A program made the position numbers and the translations under genes. Below, one piece after another: positions 33,834-45,128 of a DNA stretch of 64,000 bases. The stretch's first letter is position 1, and each line of letters begins with the position of its first letter. The notes under the pieces were generated by a model, which worked only from the letters and a program-made list of their open reading frames with translations, was not told the origin of the DNA and did not search any database. Source of the stretch: Isoetes taiwanensis (taxonomy: Eukaryota; Streptophyta; Lycopodiopsida; Isoetales; Isoetaceae); contig JAJEKV010000021.1 in the NCBI GenBank assembly GCA_021234155.1, positions 20,849,884-20,913,883 of the forward strand, in the 5' to 3' direction.

Positions 33834-33900
33834 GTCTCACACGTTGCGCCCAGCCCGAAAATGAGATCTTCATTATCTGTCCTGGCGCGACGTGTGAGAC
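33834..33900. repeat. 67-bp hairpin, copy 3
   Basis: Same length and same outer stem as copies 1 and 2. The inner part is more diverged (CCCGAAAATGAGATCTTCAT), but AATGA/TCATT still pairs around a new loop. Confidence 0.88.
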
Positions 33901-34149
33901 CATGCTACTTTTTGAAGGTCTGGCTCATTACTTTAGTCTTTTTATGTTCTCATTCATTTTAATCACTTTAACTGTTCTTTTTATGTTCTCATTCATTTTA
34001 ATCACTTTAACTGTTGCTAGCTTAGCATATACTACAAAAACTACAAAAATGAAAAAAAAATTTCCCCATTTTTCGAGGTTTGAGAATCCTATGAAGTTAG
34101 TACTACTGGGAGCATGGTCAGTGCTTTGCTCTTGGTCTCCAAGAACATC

Positions 34150-34161
34150 GCTCTGATACCA
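34150..34161 (-). other. Primer-binding site for initiator methionine tRNA
   Basis: Minus strand reads TGGTATCAGAGC, the 3' end complement of plant initiator Met-tRNA, one base inside the LTR border. It shows the element is transcribed on the minus strand with the LTR at 34163 as its 5' LTR. Confidence 0.9.
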
Positions 34162-34162
34162 C

Positions 34163-35719
34163 TGTGACGTCCCCTACTCGTATACGGTGCACCCACCGTA
34201 TACAAACAGGAGTTCATCCCCCATACCAGCTCCATACTGATACAGGGCCCTCCACAATCACTGCACCCGTAACGAGTCCCAGTGGGAAGAGTGAAGGGGT
34301 CATTTTACCCCGTCTCCCTCGGGGCCTACCTAGGCTAGCGAGGCGTAAACATACATGTCAGTATCCAACATAATCACATATCCACCTCGAAGGGTGGTGC
34401 ATCAACATCTGCATAGACAATGATCAGCATCATACATAAGGATCCTACCCAAGGCTCAGACTCGAGGGGATGGATGACGACAGGTCTCGAGTTCATTGCG
34501 CATGAATTCATGGCAATGGATTTGGGCGGCATAAGAACATGGCTTAGGGTTGTCCACTCCATCCGCCCCTCCTATGCACACTTTGCGAGTAGGTCAAGAG
34601 TGTCGGGACACGATTTGTAGCCATGGGATGCATAGCCAAAAGGGCTATTCACGGTTTCATCTTCCCGGTCCGATGGGGTAGGAAGGGATCACTCCCTCGA
34701 GAGATCTACATCGCCGACTCAAGGTGACTAGAGGGCCACCGCCGTATTCGGACCTGGACCCAGCGGAAAGTGTACACCACTTCACGGTGTGTCGAGTCCA
34801 TGCCTTACCCACACTTTGGGTGGTAAGCCATTAGACCTAGTCACAATGATCCCCTGGTAGGCCTTACACACCCGGAGGGATCGTTCAAGAGTCGGGACAT
34901 GAACCTCCTTCTTAGCCCGGTCGGCCCCTTCACCCACAAACTGGTGTGGTTCTTGTACACAAGGCGAATCTATAGTGTGCTAGAGAGGCTAATCTAGGAG
35001 CAACTACTACCAAGCTTTAGATCTCTACCCCCCTTCCCAATACAAGGAGTTCATAGAGATACATCATCCATATACATCACAGAAGAACTAAAGAACTAGA
35101 TCTAATCTATAGCATAGAGTTAGGTTCTTTAGTTAGAGTGGTATCTAGAGATCTAGAGGGCTGCTATGGGCAATTTAATAGGCTAAACCCCTCTGATTCT
35201 ATGGTGAAATAGGGTTTAGACTATTTAATTGGCCAAATACCCCGATCCTTGAGTTCCTCCTCCTCGACTGGTTCGACCATCTGGTGAAATGCTCGAATCA
35301 AGGGAAACTAATGGTGCAATTCTCGGGGCCAGTGGGAGGCGGTTTTGACCCTTGGGGCAGCAAAAACAGAGCTCTAAAACCCTAGAAACGAAAAATGGGC
35401 AAGTTAGGGTTTCCCCTCTTAAATAGACAAGGGGGTGGCTAGGGTTTCCAAATATCCCCTTTAGGCATGTGGGATAATTGGGAATGGGCCCACTTGCCTT
35501 TAATGGCTAGGTGGCAAAATGTGCCCACATGGAAAGGTGTGCCCACATTAATGTGCATATTGGTAAATGTGCACATTAATTACACTATGGGTATGGCCCA
35601 CTTGGCATAAAGTGTCCACATGGGAAAATGTGCACCTAGATAAATGTGCACATGGGTAAATGTGCACATTAATAAATGCACACTCCTTGCAAGTTGCCCC
35701 CTAGGGGCTACCCCTAGGG
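34163..35719 (-). mobile_element. 5' LTR of the LTR element, cut by the unit 1/unit 2 junction
   Basis: Starts TGTGACGTCCCC beside the primer site. It is collinear with the unit 2 LTR up to GCAAGTTGCCCC..GGGGCTACCCC and then stops; about 100 bp of the LTR's outer end (59579-59678 in the unit 2 copy) are missing and LINE-derived sequence follows. Hence no target-site duplication is available for this element. Confidence 0.85.
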
Positions 35720-36130
35720 CCTTATGAGCCATAACACACCTAACAAGCTCAAGAGCCATAGCACACCTAACAAGCTCATGTTTCTCCCATTTGGAGGCCG
35801 GCCTTATGAGCCATAGCACACCTAACAAGCTCAAGAGCCATAGCACACCTAACAAGCTCAAGAGCCATAGCACACCTAACAAGCTCAAAAGCCATAGCAC
35901 ACCTAACAAGCTCAAATTGGAAATTAAGCTTCATCCAATTAAGATCACACCTCCTATTTGCCAAAAAGGCTTTTATGAGCCATAGCACACCTAACAAGCT
36001 CAAAAGCCATAGCACACCTAACAAGCTCAAATTGGAAATTAAGCTTCATCCAATTAAGATCACACCTCCTATTTGCCAAAGCCACATAAGCTTCATCCAA
36101 TTAAGATCACACCTCCTATTTGCCAAAGCC
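35719..36130. repeat. Junction array of 27-bp repeats between unit 1 and unit 2
   Basis: The 27-bp word AGCCATAGCACACCTAACAA plus GCTCAAG occurs about eight times, in runs of two, four and two. The runs are separated by a copied TTTCTCCCATTTGGAGGCCG piece and by two and a half copies of a ~50-bp CATCCAATTAAGATCACACC piece. All derive from one place in unit 1 (7700-7830), where each occurs once. Confidence 0.88.
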
Positions 36131-36354
36131 ACATTATTCCTGTGCTTCCGGACAATCCATAAGGCTAAGCGCAAGATAGTTGAATCAACTTTGGACTTCG
36201 AAGATGGAAGAATTGTGTCATACTTGGAGATGGAGTCCATATCGGGATATTGACTTGGAACCAATCCGAGACAACCACCTCCAGAAATCCTAAATCTTAG
36301 GACATGTAAAAATGTGAAGAACCGTCTCATCCTGGCTAAATTTGATGGCTTCAT
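36046..36354 (-). pseudogene. LINE zinc-binding remnant, unit 2 copy, frameshifted
   Basis: Same sequence as 7790-8030 but the frame of the ETVLHIF..CP block is lost. KSKVDSTILRLALWIVRKHR is kept. It carries a partial duplication at its low-coordinate end from the junction array. Confidence 0.7.
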
Positions 36355-37741
36355 GCTTAAGTTTAATTATAGTGCTCCGGTTCAAGATTATTTAAAGCTC
36401 TTAAGTGTTTTTTATGGGATAGAACTTCATGTTGTTGTCACTCACATTGGTTTTAGTAGGCTCATAGAGTATCTATATTTGCGGAAGACTCAACAATTTT
36501 GTGTGATGCTTGTAAGTGAAGTCATAGCTACATAAGAATGAGCATCAGAGTCTGACCCACATATGACCAACGTATAATGCGGAGCACATGGAGTAGGTAA
36601 GCCTAATCACATAATACCCAAGATCATAGAATTTACTGAGATGTTAATTTTGAGCTCCATTTTCTAGTGTATAACATTACTTCGCCTTCCATGAATTAAA
36701 CTCTTTTAGTTTAATTCATATTCCTAGGATGGGTCCTATGATACAACAAGTTGGCCAAGTGAAGTGGTGTTCTCATTGAGCTTTGTAAAATCGTTGAGTA
36801 CAAAATGATTTGGGATAGAACTTTTGACAAATTTGAATGCTCCGAAACTAGATAATCATCGAGAGTATGACAAAACTAAATAATACAAGATAAAAGATGA
36901 GTTATTCGTCATTTTCTTTATGCATAGATGAGAAAACTGGCCGCCCCTGCTCATCAGGATGAAAAACCCGCCTTTTTGGGTTTCGAGGAAAACCCTAATA
37001 AGAAACAATCGCCAATGCTCAAGAATGCTACTAACATCGTCCCGCCAAGAAGTGAGTTGATATACCATGGCATTTGACAACTAAGAGAACTACAAAAAAT
37101 GGCACGTAATAGAAAGTCTAATAAAGGAAAATAACCCGTTAGAAGGTTAGAAGCTTTAGGCATAGGCATGTGCCAAAATATCGAGAATACAAAAGCACTC
37201 GGAGGCTCCGAGGGACGCCGAGGAAGAAAACAACAACCGACCAATCGGAAAATGCGGGATGACCATGGCGAAAATATCCGATTAGTGCTGCCTCGGAGGC
37301 TAGATGCCACGAGAGAGAAAATGAAAAGAATTATAACTCCAGACCGTAGTGCCATGCCAAAAAAATAATGAAATGATAAGTATGTCTCGGAGGCTACAAA
37401 TGCCATAGAAAAAATGAAAAATAAGAACGTGCACTTTCATTAAACTAGAAAGAAACAAAGAGGATAATAGTCAGCCGCAGAGTGACTCCAAGAAGTGTAG
37501 ACAAATAGATACATGCCGGATGACCAACCGACTAAAAGGAAATGAAGCAACTTTAACGATGGAACATGAAATGAGAAAATGGGAAAACTGGGATGAAGAT
37601 ATGACCAACAAGCTCGGATATGATAAAAGGGAGGGGGGCTGGAAACTTGTGGAGCTAGAAAAGAGCAACAAGGAAAAGAAGCTCAAGAGAACGCCGATGA
37701 ATGCAAATGAGGAAGGAGATGCAGATAGGATATCCCCATCC

Positions 37742-37789
37742 AGGAATGCCGGTTCTATTGCTATCACAATAGAACCGTGGCATTCCTAG
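37742..37789. repeat. Long hairpin, unit 2 copy
   Basis: GGAATGCCGGTTCTATTG pairs with CAATAGAACCGTGGCATTCC around CTATCA, with one bulged T. Counterpart of 9461-9509 with better outer pairing. Confidence 0.75.
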
Positions 37790-38422
37790 GATGGGTCCTA
37801 TGATACAACTAGTTGGTCGATAGAAGAGGAATCTACCTCAAAGGAACGAGCAAGCCAAAACGCCAAGAAAATAGAAGGCAAAAGGTGAAACGAAGGGGAA
37901 GCAGGCCAAAAATGATGAATAGAACAAATGGGAAAAGGGGCAACCCAACAAACCGCAAAGCAAGGATGACATAATAACAGGGGATAACGAGGGCAGAGGG
38001 CAAAGAACATGATATATGGACACTAACAAGGAAAAGTTTAATTAAGGTGAATCAAGAGAAGACATGGTAAAATAGAAATGAAGCTTATGCATTCCGGAAA
38101 GACTAGTGTAATACACACACATGATGGTGAGGGAACTAATGGAGTCATTGGAATAGAAGAAGCAAGACCAAAGTGGAGGAAAAATGAGGCAATGCAAAAG
38201 CCAAGAAGGGCATGACGAAAGGAGTTAAAGGGGTCAAAGTGGAGCACAAGGAAAATAGAAAGAAAAGACGAGGCAAATAAAAAAGCAACTAGAAAGGGCA
38301 CGCGACCCAAAGGTGTAACGGGTCGAACCGGAATACACAAATAAACTAAACAGGACTCCAATAAACCCTACACACTTCCGGATCTAGATCTTGAGTAGAC
38401 TTCAATTTTTTGAGATGAGGAC

Positions 38423-41400
38423 AAAAAGATATCTGGTACTCATACAATGATCCTTGGTTCTGATATGTTGCGGATTAAAGAAAGATATGCGCAAAGATCA
38501 TAGCAGTTTTGTTGCACAGTATTTTCACTTGGTTGTCTCAAGAACACCCAAATGATGATGTTTCACACAGCTAATGTTTGTGATATATGGTTCCATTGCT
38601 CTACTCAAAGATAGTGCCTTTTGAGCAAAAGATTCAATATCCAGGAGTTGAGCATCATTTTGCCTGCCTCCAGAACACACAGATGATGTTTTTGGCATAT
38701 GGTTACATTTCTCTACTCATTATAATATCTTCTTGAGCAATATTCAATGTCTAGGATTTAAGCTTGAAAGTTCAATCGTTAGGAATAACACAAGGTATAG
38801 AGTTGTAAGATATAATTTGCAACGCTACTTGCAGAAGAATATTATTACTTGCGAAAGAAGGATGTTTTGACTGAAGCTTTTTGATTGTATTCAATTCAAA
38901 TAACCCATTGAACATTGTGTTCAAAGTCACCATAGACAATTGATTGTCATAACATTTGAATTGTCTAGCATTATCCTATTGTTTAAATTTGGTTTTTCGA
39001 TTGTTTTGAAAACTTTTGGATTTTATTTTCAGGTTGTTCTTGTAAGGTTTTAAAGCTTTTAACTGCCGGAAAACATTTTCCATATTCCAAAAATCGAGTG
39101 TCCCTTTTCTATGATTTGAAAATTCGTATTTTGAGCTATTTTTCCCGTTTGGAGGATTCGATGGACTCCTTATCCTCGGCATGCTGTAGGATTATTTTTG
39201 GTAGGATCGTCCATGCTTTCAGGTGGTGATCTAGACATGCAGGTGACTTAGGGATGGATTCAAAACTCCAAATCTTGAGTTAGGGTTTGTTGCACAGAGC
39301 GATTCATATAATACTTTACTAAGAGTGTGCTTTTTTTATGGTCTGTCACGAAATACTTACCCAGATGCTTTTTTGGATCTGAGAACCCCCGCTATACCTG
39401 GGGTGTTTGGACAAGCTCTAAAGTAGGATTCAAAACGGATACCGCCAAGATTAGGTGACATCTTTCTCGATTTTTATAAAATGGGTCTTCGAAGCTTTTA
39501 ACGTTTTAGCTTTAAGAAAACATGTTCAAGGATAACCTGGTTCTTCCAAATGCTTCAAGAAAAATATACGCCATGGAGGTTTCTTTTCCAAACCGGAAAA
39601 ATGCTATACTTCACAAAATCGATCATTATTCTGACAACAATATTTTCTAGCTGGAAGGCCATCATTTCATTGCAAATATATTGTCATTGTTTTGGACATG
39701 GCTGGTGTTTTGTACTCGATTATAACTTCATGATATGCCATACCCAGTAGTCTTTCATGTCTTTCTGTACATATGTTTATTTGCCACTCAAGAGGCTTGA
39801 TATTCTTGTGTACATATGCCACCTCAATGACATATTTTTTGAATACAATTATTCATAGGGGTTGGCTTCTTGAGATATGCCACCTTCATGACATATTTTT
39901 TGAATACAATATAATTATTTATACTAAACCAAACAAATCCTCATGACTTGTCAAGCGAGTTTGGCGGTGCCGCCGGTGCCCTTTATAGCCGGAATGCCCT
40001 GACTCCTGGCAATTACCGGACGTAATGACCTGTAGGCTTAAATTTCCACCACTTTTCTCTGTTCTGGCGGATCTTTGCGTGAGTAGAAGCTTGAGGATTC
40101 TGATTTTGATCGGTTTTAGAGCTGTCGAGATGAAATATCTTGTTAAATCTTCAAAAAACACGGTCGATTTATGTGATCTTCTACGCTCAAGAAGCGGCTG
40201 CATGGAAGAACATGAATTTTTGAAGAATCGGCCAAAGTTGCAGAATCTTTTTGAAGAATCGGCCTTTCAGAAGCGTCTTCATTTGCAGATCAAGGAAGGA
40301 GTCGTCTTCAATCATTCTGTACCTGTGCTTTAGCTTTGATTCCATAGATTTATAAGCTACAAAAAAATACAAACCTTCCTTGCCATTTCTTGCCATGTTC
40401 TTGCCGTTCTTGCCTATGCCAAGAAGTACGGGCTCTCGCCTTTGTAAGTCGCTTCTGCAAGTCTCGGTAAGCTCCTCTGCAAAAAAAACCTTGTAACACG
40501 GCAAGAGAGCTTCTTTGTGCAAGATCCTCTGCAAATCAAACTCTGGAACAGTGCAAGCAAGCTCCTCTGCAAGTTCCGGCAAGCACCTCTGCGAAAATAA
40601 ACTCTGAAACAGAGGAAATCAAACTCTGGAACAGGGCAAGAAAGCTCCTCTGCAAGTTCCGGCAAGCACCTCTGCGAAAATAAACTCTGAAAACTGTGCC
40701 ATGAAACAATGCAAAAAATGATGGGGTTTCTTATGTGACCCTGCTCACACTCCTCTTGCAAATCCTGAAATCGTCACTCTGCAAAAAAAAAACACAAACT
40801 GTTGGGCATCCTCAACGCTTTCTGCATGCTGGAACGACTCCGCTAGAACAACTCCGCCAGCAAGAAAAATTAGCCTTAGGAGGCAAACTCTGTTTCTTAG
40901 ACCTAGCTGCCCTTTTCAGCATCTTACCTCGATTCCAATACCACTTGCAGGCCCGGGACCAGAAGAGAAGATGTCTCCACAAAGTAAAAACAGCAACACA
41001 AACACAGAAGTTGCAGACGAAGGCAAACTCAGAGCAAGTACACGAACACGGCTATCACGATACAAAAGACAGGACACTGCCCCAAAATTTAAACAACAAA
41101 TTCCAAAGCGGCACTCACCTCGCACTGGAAGAAGTCGTGCCCAACAGCTCCACCTCCAGATCGGAAGTCGCTCCACCTCTGCCCCATCGCCTCCACGCGC
41201 CCAAACCCCAACAGTAAACAACCCAGTTCTGTAATGACCAGTAGGCTTAAATTAGGGCATTATTCCGTTAAAATTATATGTCATAAAACTTCTCCTGAAT
41301 TTACGGAGCGATGGCCGCTTCGTTGTTTCTACGCTTTTTTTATCAGGACTTCCTTTAGTTTACCATGTATTTCTAGTTTACCACGGTAGTAGGTTTTTAT

Positions 41401-41472
41401 TTTAGTTTTCCACTAAGAGTTCTAGTTTAAATGGTAGTAGGTTTTATTTTGTTCTTGTAAGAAGCTTTTTTC
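38423..41472. repeat. 3-kb block, copy T2
   Basis: Collinear with T1. It ends AAGAAGCTTTT and is followed at once by CCGGTACTCATACAATGATC, the start of T3, so T2 and T3 are a head-to-tail tandem duplication. Confidence 0.85.
40702..41357. repeat. Invertible-looking cassette, T2 (forward orientation)
   Basis: Begins with the 37-bp end TGAAACAATGC...TTATGTGA (40702-40738) and runs through CTCCTCTTGCAAATCCTGAA, TTAGCCTTAGGAGGCAAACT, CCAAACCCCAACAG and GGCATTATTCCGTTAAAATT to TTTCTACGC...ATCAGGACTTCC. The inverted end seen at 13001 in T1 is absent here. Frames on both strands (40735-41217 plus, 40916-41221 minus) are open but lack known motifs. Confidence 0.8.
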
Positions 41473-42465
41473 CGGTACTCATACAATGATCCTTGGTTAC
41501 CCGATATGTTGCGGGATTAAAAGAAAGATACCCCCAAAGATCATAGCGCTTTTTTGTTGACAAGATTTTCACTTGGTTGTCTCAAGAACACCCAAATGAT
41601 GATGTTTCACATACTGGTACTAATATTTGTGATATATGGTTCCATTGCTCTACAATATTCAAAGATAGTGCCTTTTTGAGCAAAGATTCAATATCGTGGA
41701 GTTGAGCATCATTTTGCATCCGCCTCGAACACACGAAACGATGATGCTTTTGGCATATGGTTACATTTCTCTACTCATTATAATATCTTCTTGAGCAATA
41801 TTCAATGTCTAGGATTTAAGCTTGAAAGTTCAATCGTTAGGAATAACACAAGGTATAGAGTTGTAAGATATAATTTGCAACGCTACTTGCGTAAGAATAT
41901 TATTACTTTTTTGATTGTATTCAATTCAAATAACCCATTGAACATTGTGTTCAAAGTCACCATAGACAATTGATTGTCATAACATTTGAATTGTCTAGCA
42001 TTATCCTATTGTTTAAATTTGGTTTTTCTTGTTTTGAAAACTTTTTGGATTTTATTTTCGTGTTGTTCTTGTAAGGTTTTAAAGCTTTTAACTCACGGAA
42101 AACATTTTCCATATTCCAAAAATCGAAAGTGTCCCTTTTCTATGATTTGAAAGAAGGTGATTTTGAGCTATTTTTCCCGCTTGGAGGATTCGATGGACTC
42201 CTTAGAAAGATGTCAGAGGGATTATTTTTGGTAGGATCGCCCATGCTTTCAAGTGTGGTGATCTAGACATGTGTGACTTAGGGATGGATTCAAAACTCCA
42301 AATCTTGAGTTGGGGTTTGTTGAGGTGCTAGCATTCATATAATACTTTACTAAGAGTGTGCTTTTTATATGGTCCAGGAAATACTTACCAAAGATGCTTT
42401 TTGGATGCGTAACCCCCGCTATACCAAAGGTTTCCGACAAGCTCTAAAGTAGGATTCAAAACTGT

Positions 42466-43298
42466 GGTAGCCCTTAAGCTAAATCGGGAAAGCAAAAAGG
42501 CTATTTTTTTGACATTTGCATTTTTTTTTTTTCACTATTGTTGAGTAGGATCAATTAGGGAGTGGGGCCAATAAAATATCGCCACCTCGTCTACTTAAAT
42601 TTTCTCCCTCCACTCATAAGTTAGCCTACATCACTAAATGATGGATTCTTGGATTCGCCTCATGTGAATTTTATTCTTGGTAATTATTCTAAAACATCTT
42701 AACCCCTAAAATCATGTAAAATTAAGATGAAATTCTATTCTTGGTGAGTTTTTAGAATTGCCATTTACCTTCAGCCAAAAAAAAAGGAAAAGGGAAAAAA
42801 ACATGCATGTTATATGGATTTCATGATCCGGTTCCAACATCCGTGTATGCAATCCTCGGAGTATTTTTGCTTTTTGGTCCGTTGTTTATCCAATCTTAAA
42901 AAGATGTTTGAAATCAAATCGGTTTGTGCTTGCCCACCATAATATGCAATCATGCCTGGATTAAGTTTGTGTACTTGTTGTTGTTTAGCCCTTAGTGTGG
43001 AGCTATTGAGATTTACAATCATATGCCAATGTCCGGTAACATGTATATTCATTATGTGAGCATTAATTTTTTACAATCAGATATGGACAAAACAAATATA
43101 TATTGTAGACCCAAAGTTTACTTGAGAAAAAGTATATATTCCATCACTTGATGGATGAAAGATTCGCCAAGGTTGCTACAACTCAAATTGAAGCCCTAAA
43201 ACAAAATCGCCAACATAACTAATCGAAAAAAGCTAAGATTACGTGGCCACACATTATAAATTACACCTAGGAAAAAAATTTGGGCTTAAGGGCTACCC
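42466..43298. mobile_element. 833-bp element with short TIRs (GGTAGCCCTTAAGC), in T3 only
   Basis: GGTAGCCCTTAAGC at the left and its reverse complement at the right (43284-43297, with one further matching C) bound sequence absent from T1 and T2. The flanks TTCAAAACTG and CTCAAAAACCG look like an imperfect target duplication of 8-9 bp, which would suit a Mutator-like element, but a few junction bases are ambiguous. No transposase frame, so non-autonomous. Confidence 0.65.
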
Positions 43299-44059
43299 AT
43301 GCTCAAAAACCGGATAACGCCAAGATTAGGTGACATCTTTTTCTCGATTTTTTTATAAAAATGGGTCTTCGAAGCAGGAAAAAAGTAAAATTTTAGCTTT
43401 AAGAAAACATGTTCAAGGATAACTGGGTTCTTCCAAATGCTTCAAGAAAATATACGGCCATGGAGGTTTTTTTCCAAACCGGGTTTAAAAATGCTATACT
43501 TCACAAAATCGATCATTATTCTGACAACAATATTTTCTAGCTGGAAGGCCATCATTTCATTGCAAATATATTGTCATTATTTTGGATATGGCTGGTGTTT
43601 TTTACTCGATTATAACTTCATGATATGCCATACCCAGTAGTCTTTCATGTCTTTCTGTACATATGTTTATTTGCCACTCAAGAGGCTTGATATTCTTTTG
43701 TACCTCAATGACATATTTTTTGAATACAATTATTCATAGGGGTTGGCTTCTTGAGATATGCCACCTTCATGACATATTTTTTGAATACAATATATTTGGC
43801 GGCGCCGCCGGTGCCCTTTATAGCCGGAATGCCCTGACTCCTGGCAATTACCGGACGTAATGATCTGTAGGCTTAAATTTCCACCACTTTCTTGATGATG
43901 CGGATGAGCGCGTGAGTAGAAGCTTGAGGATTCTGATTTTGATCGGTTTTAGAGCTGTCGAGATGAAATATCTTGTTAAATCTTCAAAAAACACGGTCGA
44001 TTTATGTGATCTTCTACGCTCAAGAAGCGGCTGCATGGAAGAACATGAATTTTTGAAGA

Positions 44060-44622
44060 CATTAGAGGAAATATGAGATCACATTTTGTCCCATTAAGGG
44101 ATGCTTAAAATGTCACGTCAGTTTTTTAAACTGTCCAATAAGAGAAGAGTTCCAAGGTATATCTCATTCAAAAAGATTATTAAAAATTGTAATTAATGAT
44201 GAGTTGCAACTAACTTTAAGAGAAGTATTTTTTTTTCATTATAACTTTTGATCTAGAACTCCGATTCAAACACTTTTTGTAGCAATGGGTTAGTTTTCTC
44301 AAAATGTATCTAATGATAACCCATTCATATACCTTTCTTGATATAAATGTATAAGAAATAAGTAAAAAACATATTTTTTTAAGGTTAATGACATATGACC
44401 ATATTGAAATACATCATAACCATATATCATTAGAAAGATCTTTTCATTTAGATCAAATGCAACAAACGGAAGAGGAAAGATTTTGACAAGTGGATCAAAA
44501 GTTATGGGGGAAAACAAAAGCAATGAAGTTGTTGGTGCCGCATTAACCAAGTTTATAGAGGGTAGCCATTCTATTGGAGGATTTTTATGGGGATGAAATG
44601 AGATCTCAAATTGCCTCTAATG
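44060..44622. mobile_element. 563-bp MITE with ~33-bp TIRs, in T3 only
   Basis: Left end CATTAGAGGAAATATGAGAT... and the reverse complement of the right end CATTAGAGGCAATTTGAGAT... agree with few mismatches over about 33 bp. T1 and T2 read straight through here (GAATTTTTGAAGAATCGGCC). The target duplication is unclear (at most 2-3 bp). No transposase frame. Superfamily unassigned. Confidence 0.7.
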
Positions 44623-45128
44623 ATGGGCCAAAGTTGCTATAATCATTTTTGAAGAATCGTGATGGTTAGTAGCCGTCTTCATTTGCGCAAAAAAGGAAGG
44701 AGTCGCCTTCAATCATTACAGACTTGGTGTTTTAGCTTTGATTCCATAGATTTATAAGCTTACAAAAATACAAAAGACCTTTCGTTCTTTGCCATGTTCT
44801 TGCCATGTTGCCGTTTTGCCTATGCCAAGAAGTTAAGGCCCATCCGCTCTCATCTTTGTAAGCAAACCGCAAGAATGATCGTCAAGAAATGGTAAGCATT
44901 CCATATCAAAAAAAACCTTGTAACACGGCAAGAGATTTATTTTGTGCAAGATCCTCCTCGCAAATCAAAACTCGAACGTTGCAAGCAAATCTCCATAAGT
45001 TCCAAAAGCACCTCAGCGAAAATAAACTTCAAAAGAGGAAATCAAACTCGAAGAATGGGCAAGAAAGCTCCTCGCGCAAGTTCCAAGCACCTCTCGAAAG
45101 AAAAAAATAAACTCAAATTATTTGCATG

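Larger units (their letters stand above)
25920..34162 (-). mobile_element. Internal region of an LTR retrotransposon without recognisable pol (unit 1)
   Basis: 8.2 kb between polypurine tract and primer site. Open frames on the minus strand are short and basic or low-complexity (29177-29440, 29719-29964, 30133-30485, 31139-31610, 31653-31995, 33304-33519). None shows a reverse transcriptase YxDD block, an aspartic protease DSG/DTG, an integrase zinc finger or a gag zinc knuckle that I can find. This is the layout of a large non-autonomous derivative (LARD-like), mobilised by proteins from another element. Decay or consensus errors could also hide a former pol. Confidence 0.7.
7707..35719. repeat. 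Unit 1 of a tandem segmental duplication (~28 kb)
   Basis: Everything from the LINE remnant to the interior of the right-hand LTR recurs from 35720 on, in the same order and orientation. Pairs: 8020/36333, 9461/37742, 10164/38430, 14155/46894, 17030/50070, 19018/52060, 24526/57546, 30133/63810. The offset shifts from about 28.3 kb to 32.7-33.0 kb because unit 2 carries an extra 3-kb copy and insertions. Confidence 0.93.

Noticed and set aside
34163-35719. Full LTR with target duplication at the unit junction
   Set aside because: About 100 bp of the outer LTR end is missing and LINE-derived sequence follows directly, so no integration footprint can be read there.
35719-36130. CRISPR-like array of short repeats
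   Set aside because: Repeats are mostly adjacent without unique spacers of even length, the context is a plant genome, and all pieces derive from one LINE-related stretch.
40735-41221. Open frames of 160 and 101 codons on opposite strands of the T2 cassette
   Set aside because: Both overlap the same DNA, lack known motifs, and are not kept in T1 or T3.
44299-44550. 83-codon minus-strand frame
   Set aside because: Entirely inside the 563-bp MITE, with no transposase motif; AT-rich chance frame.
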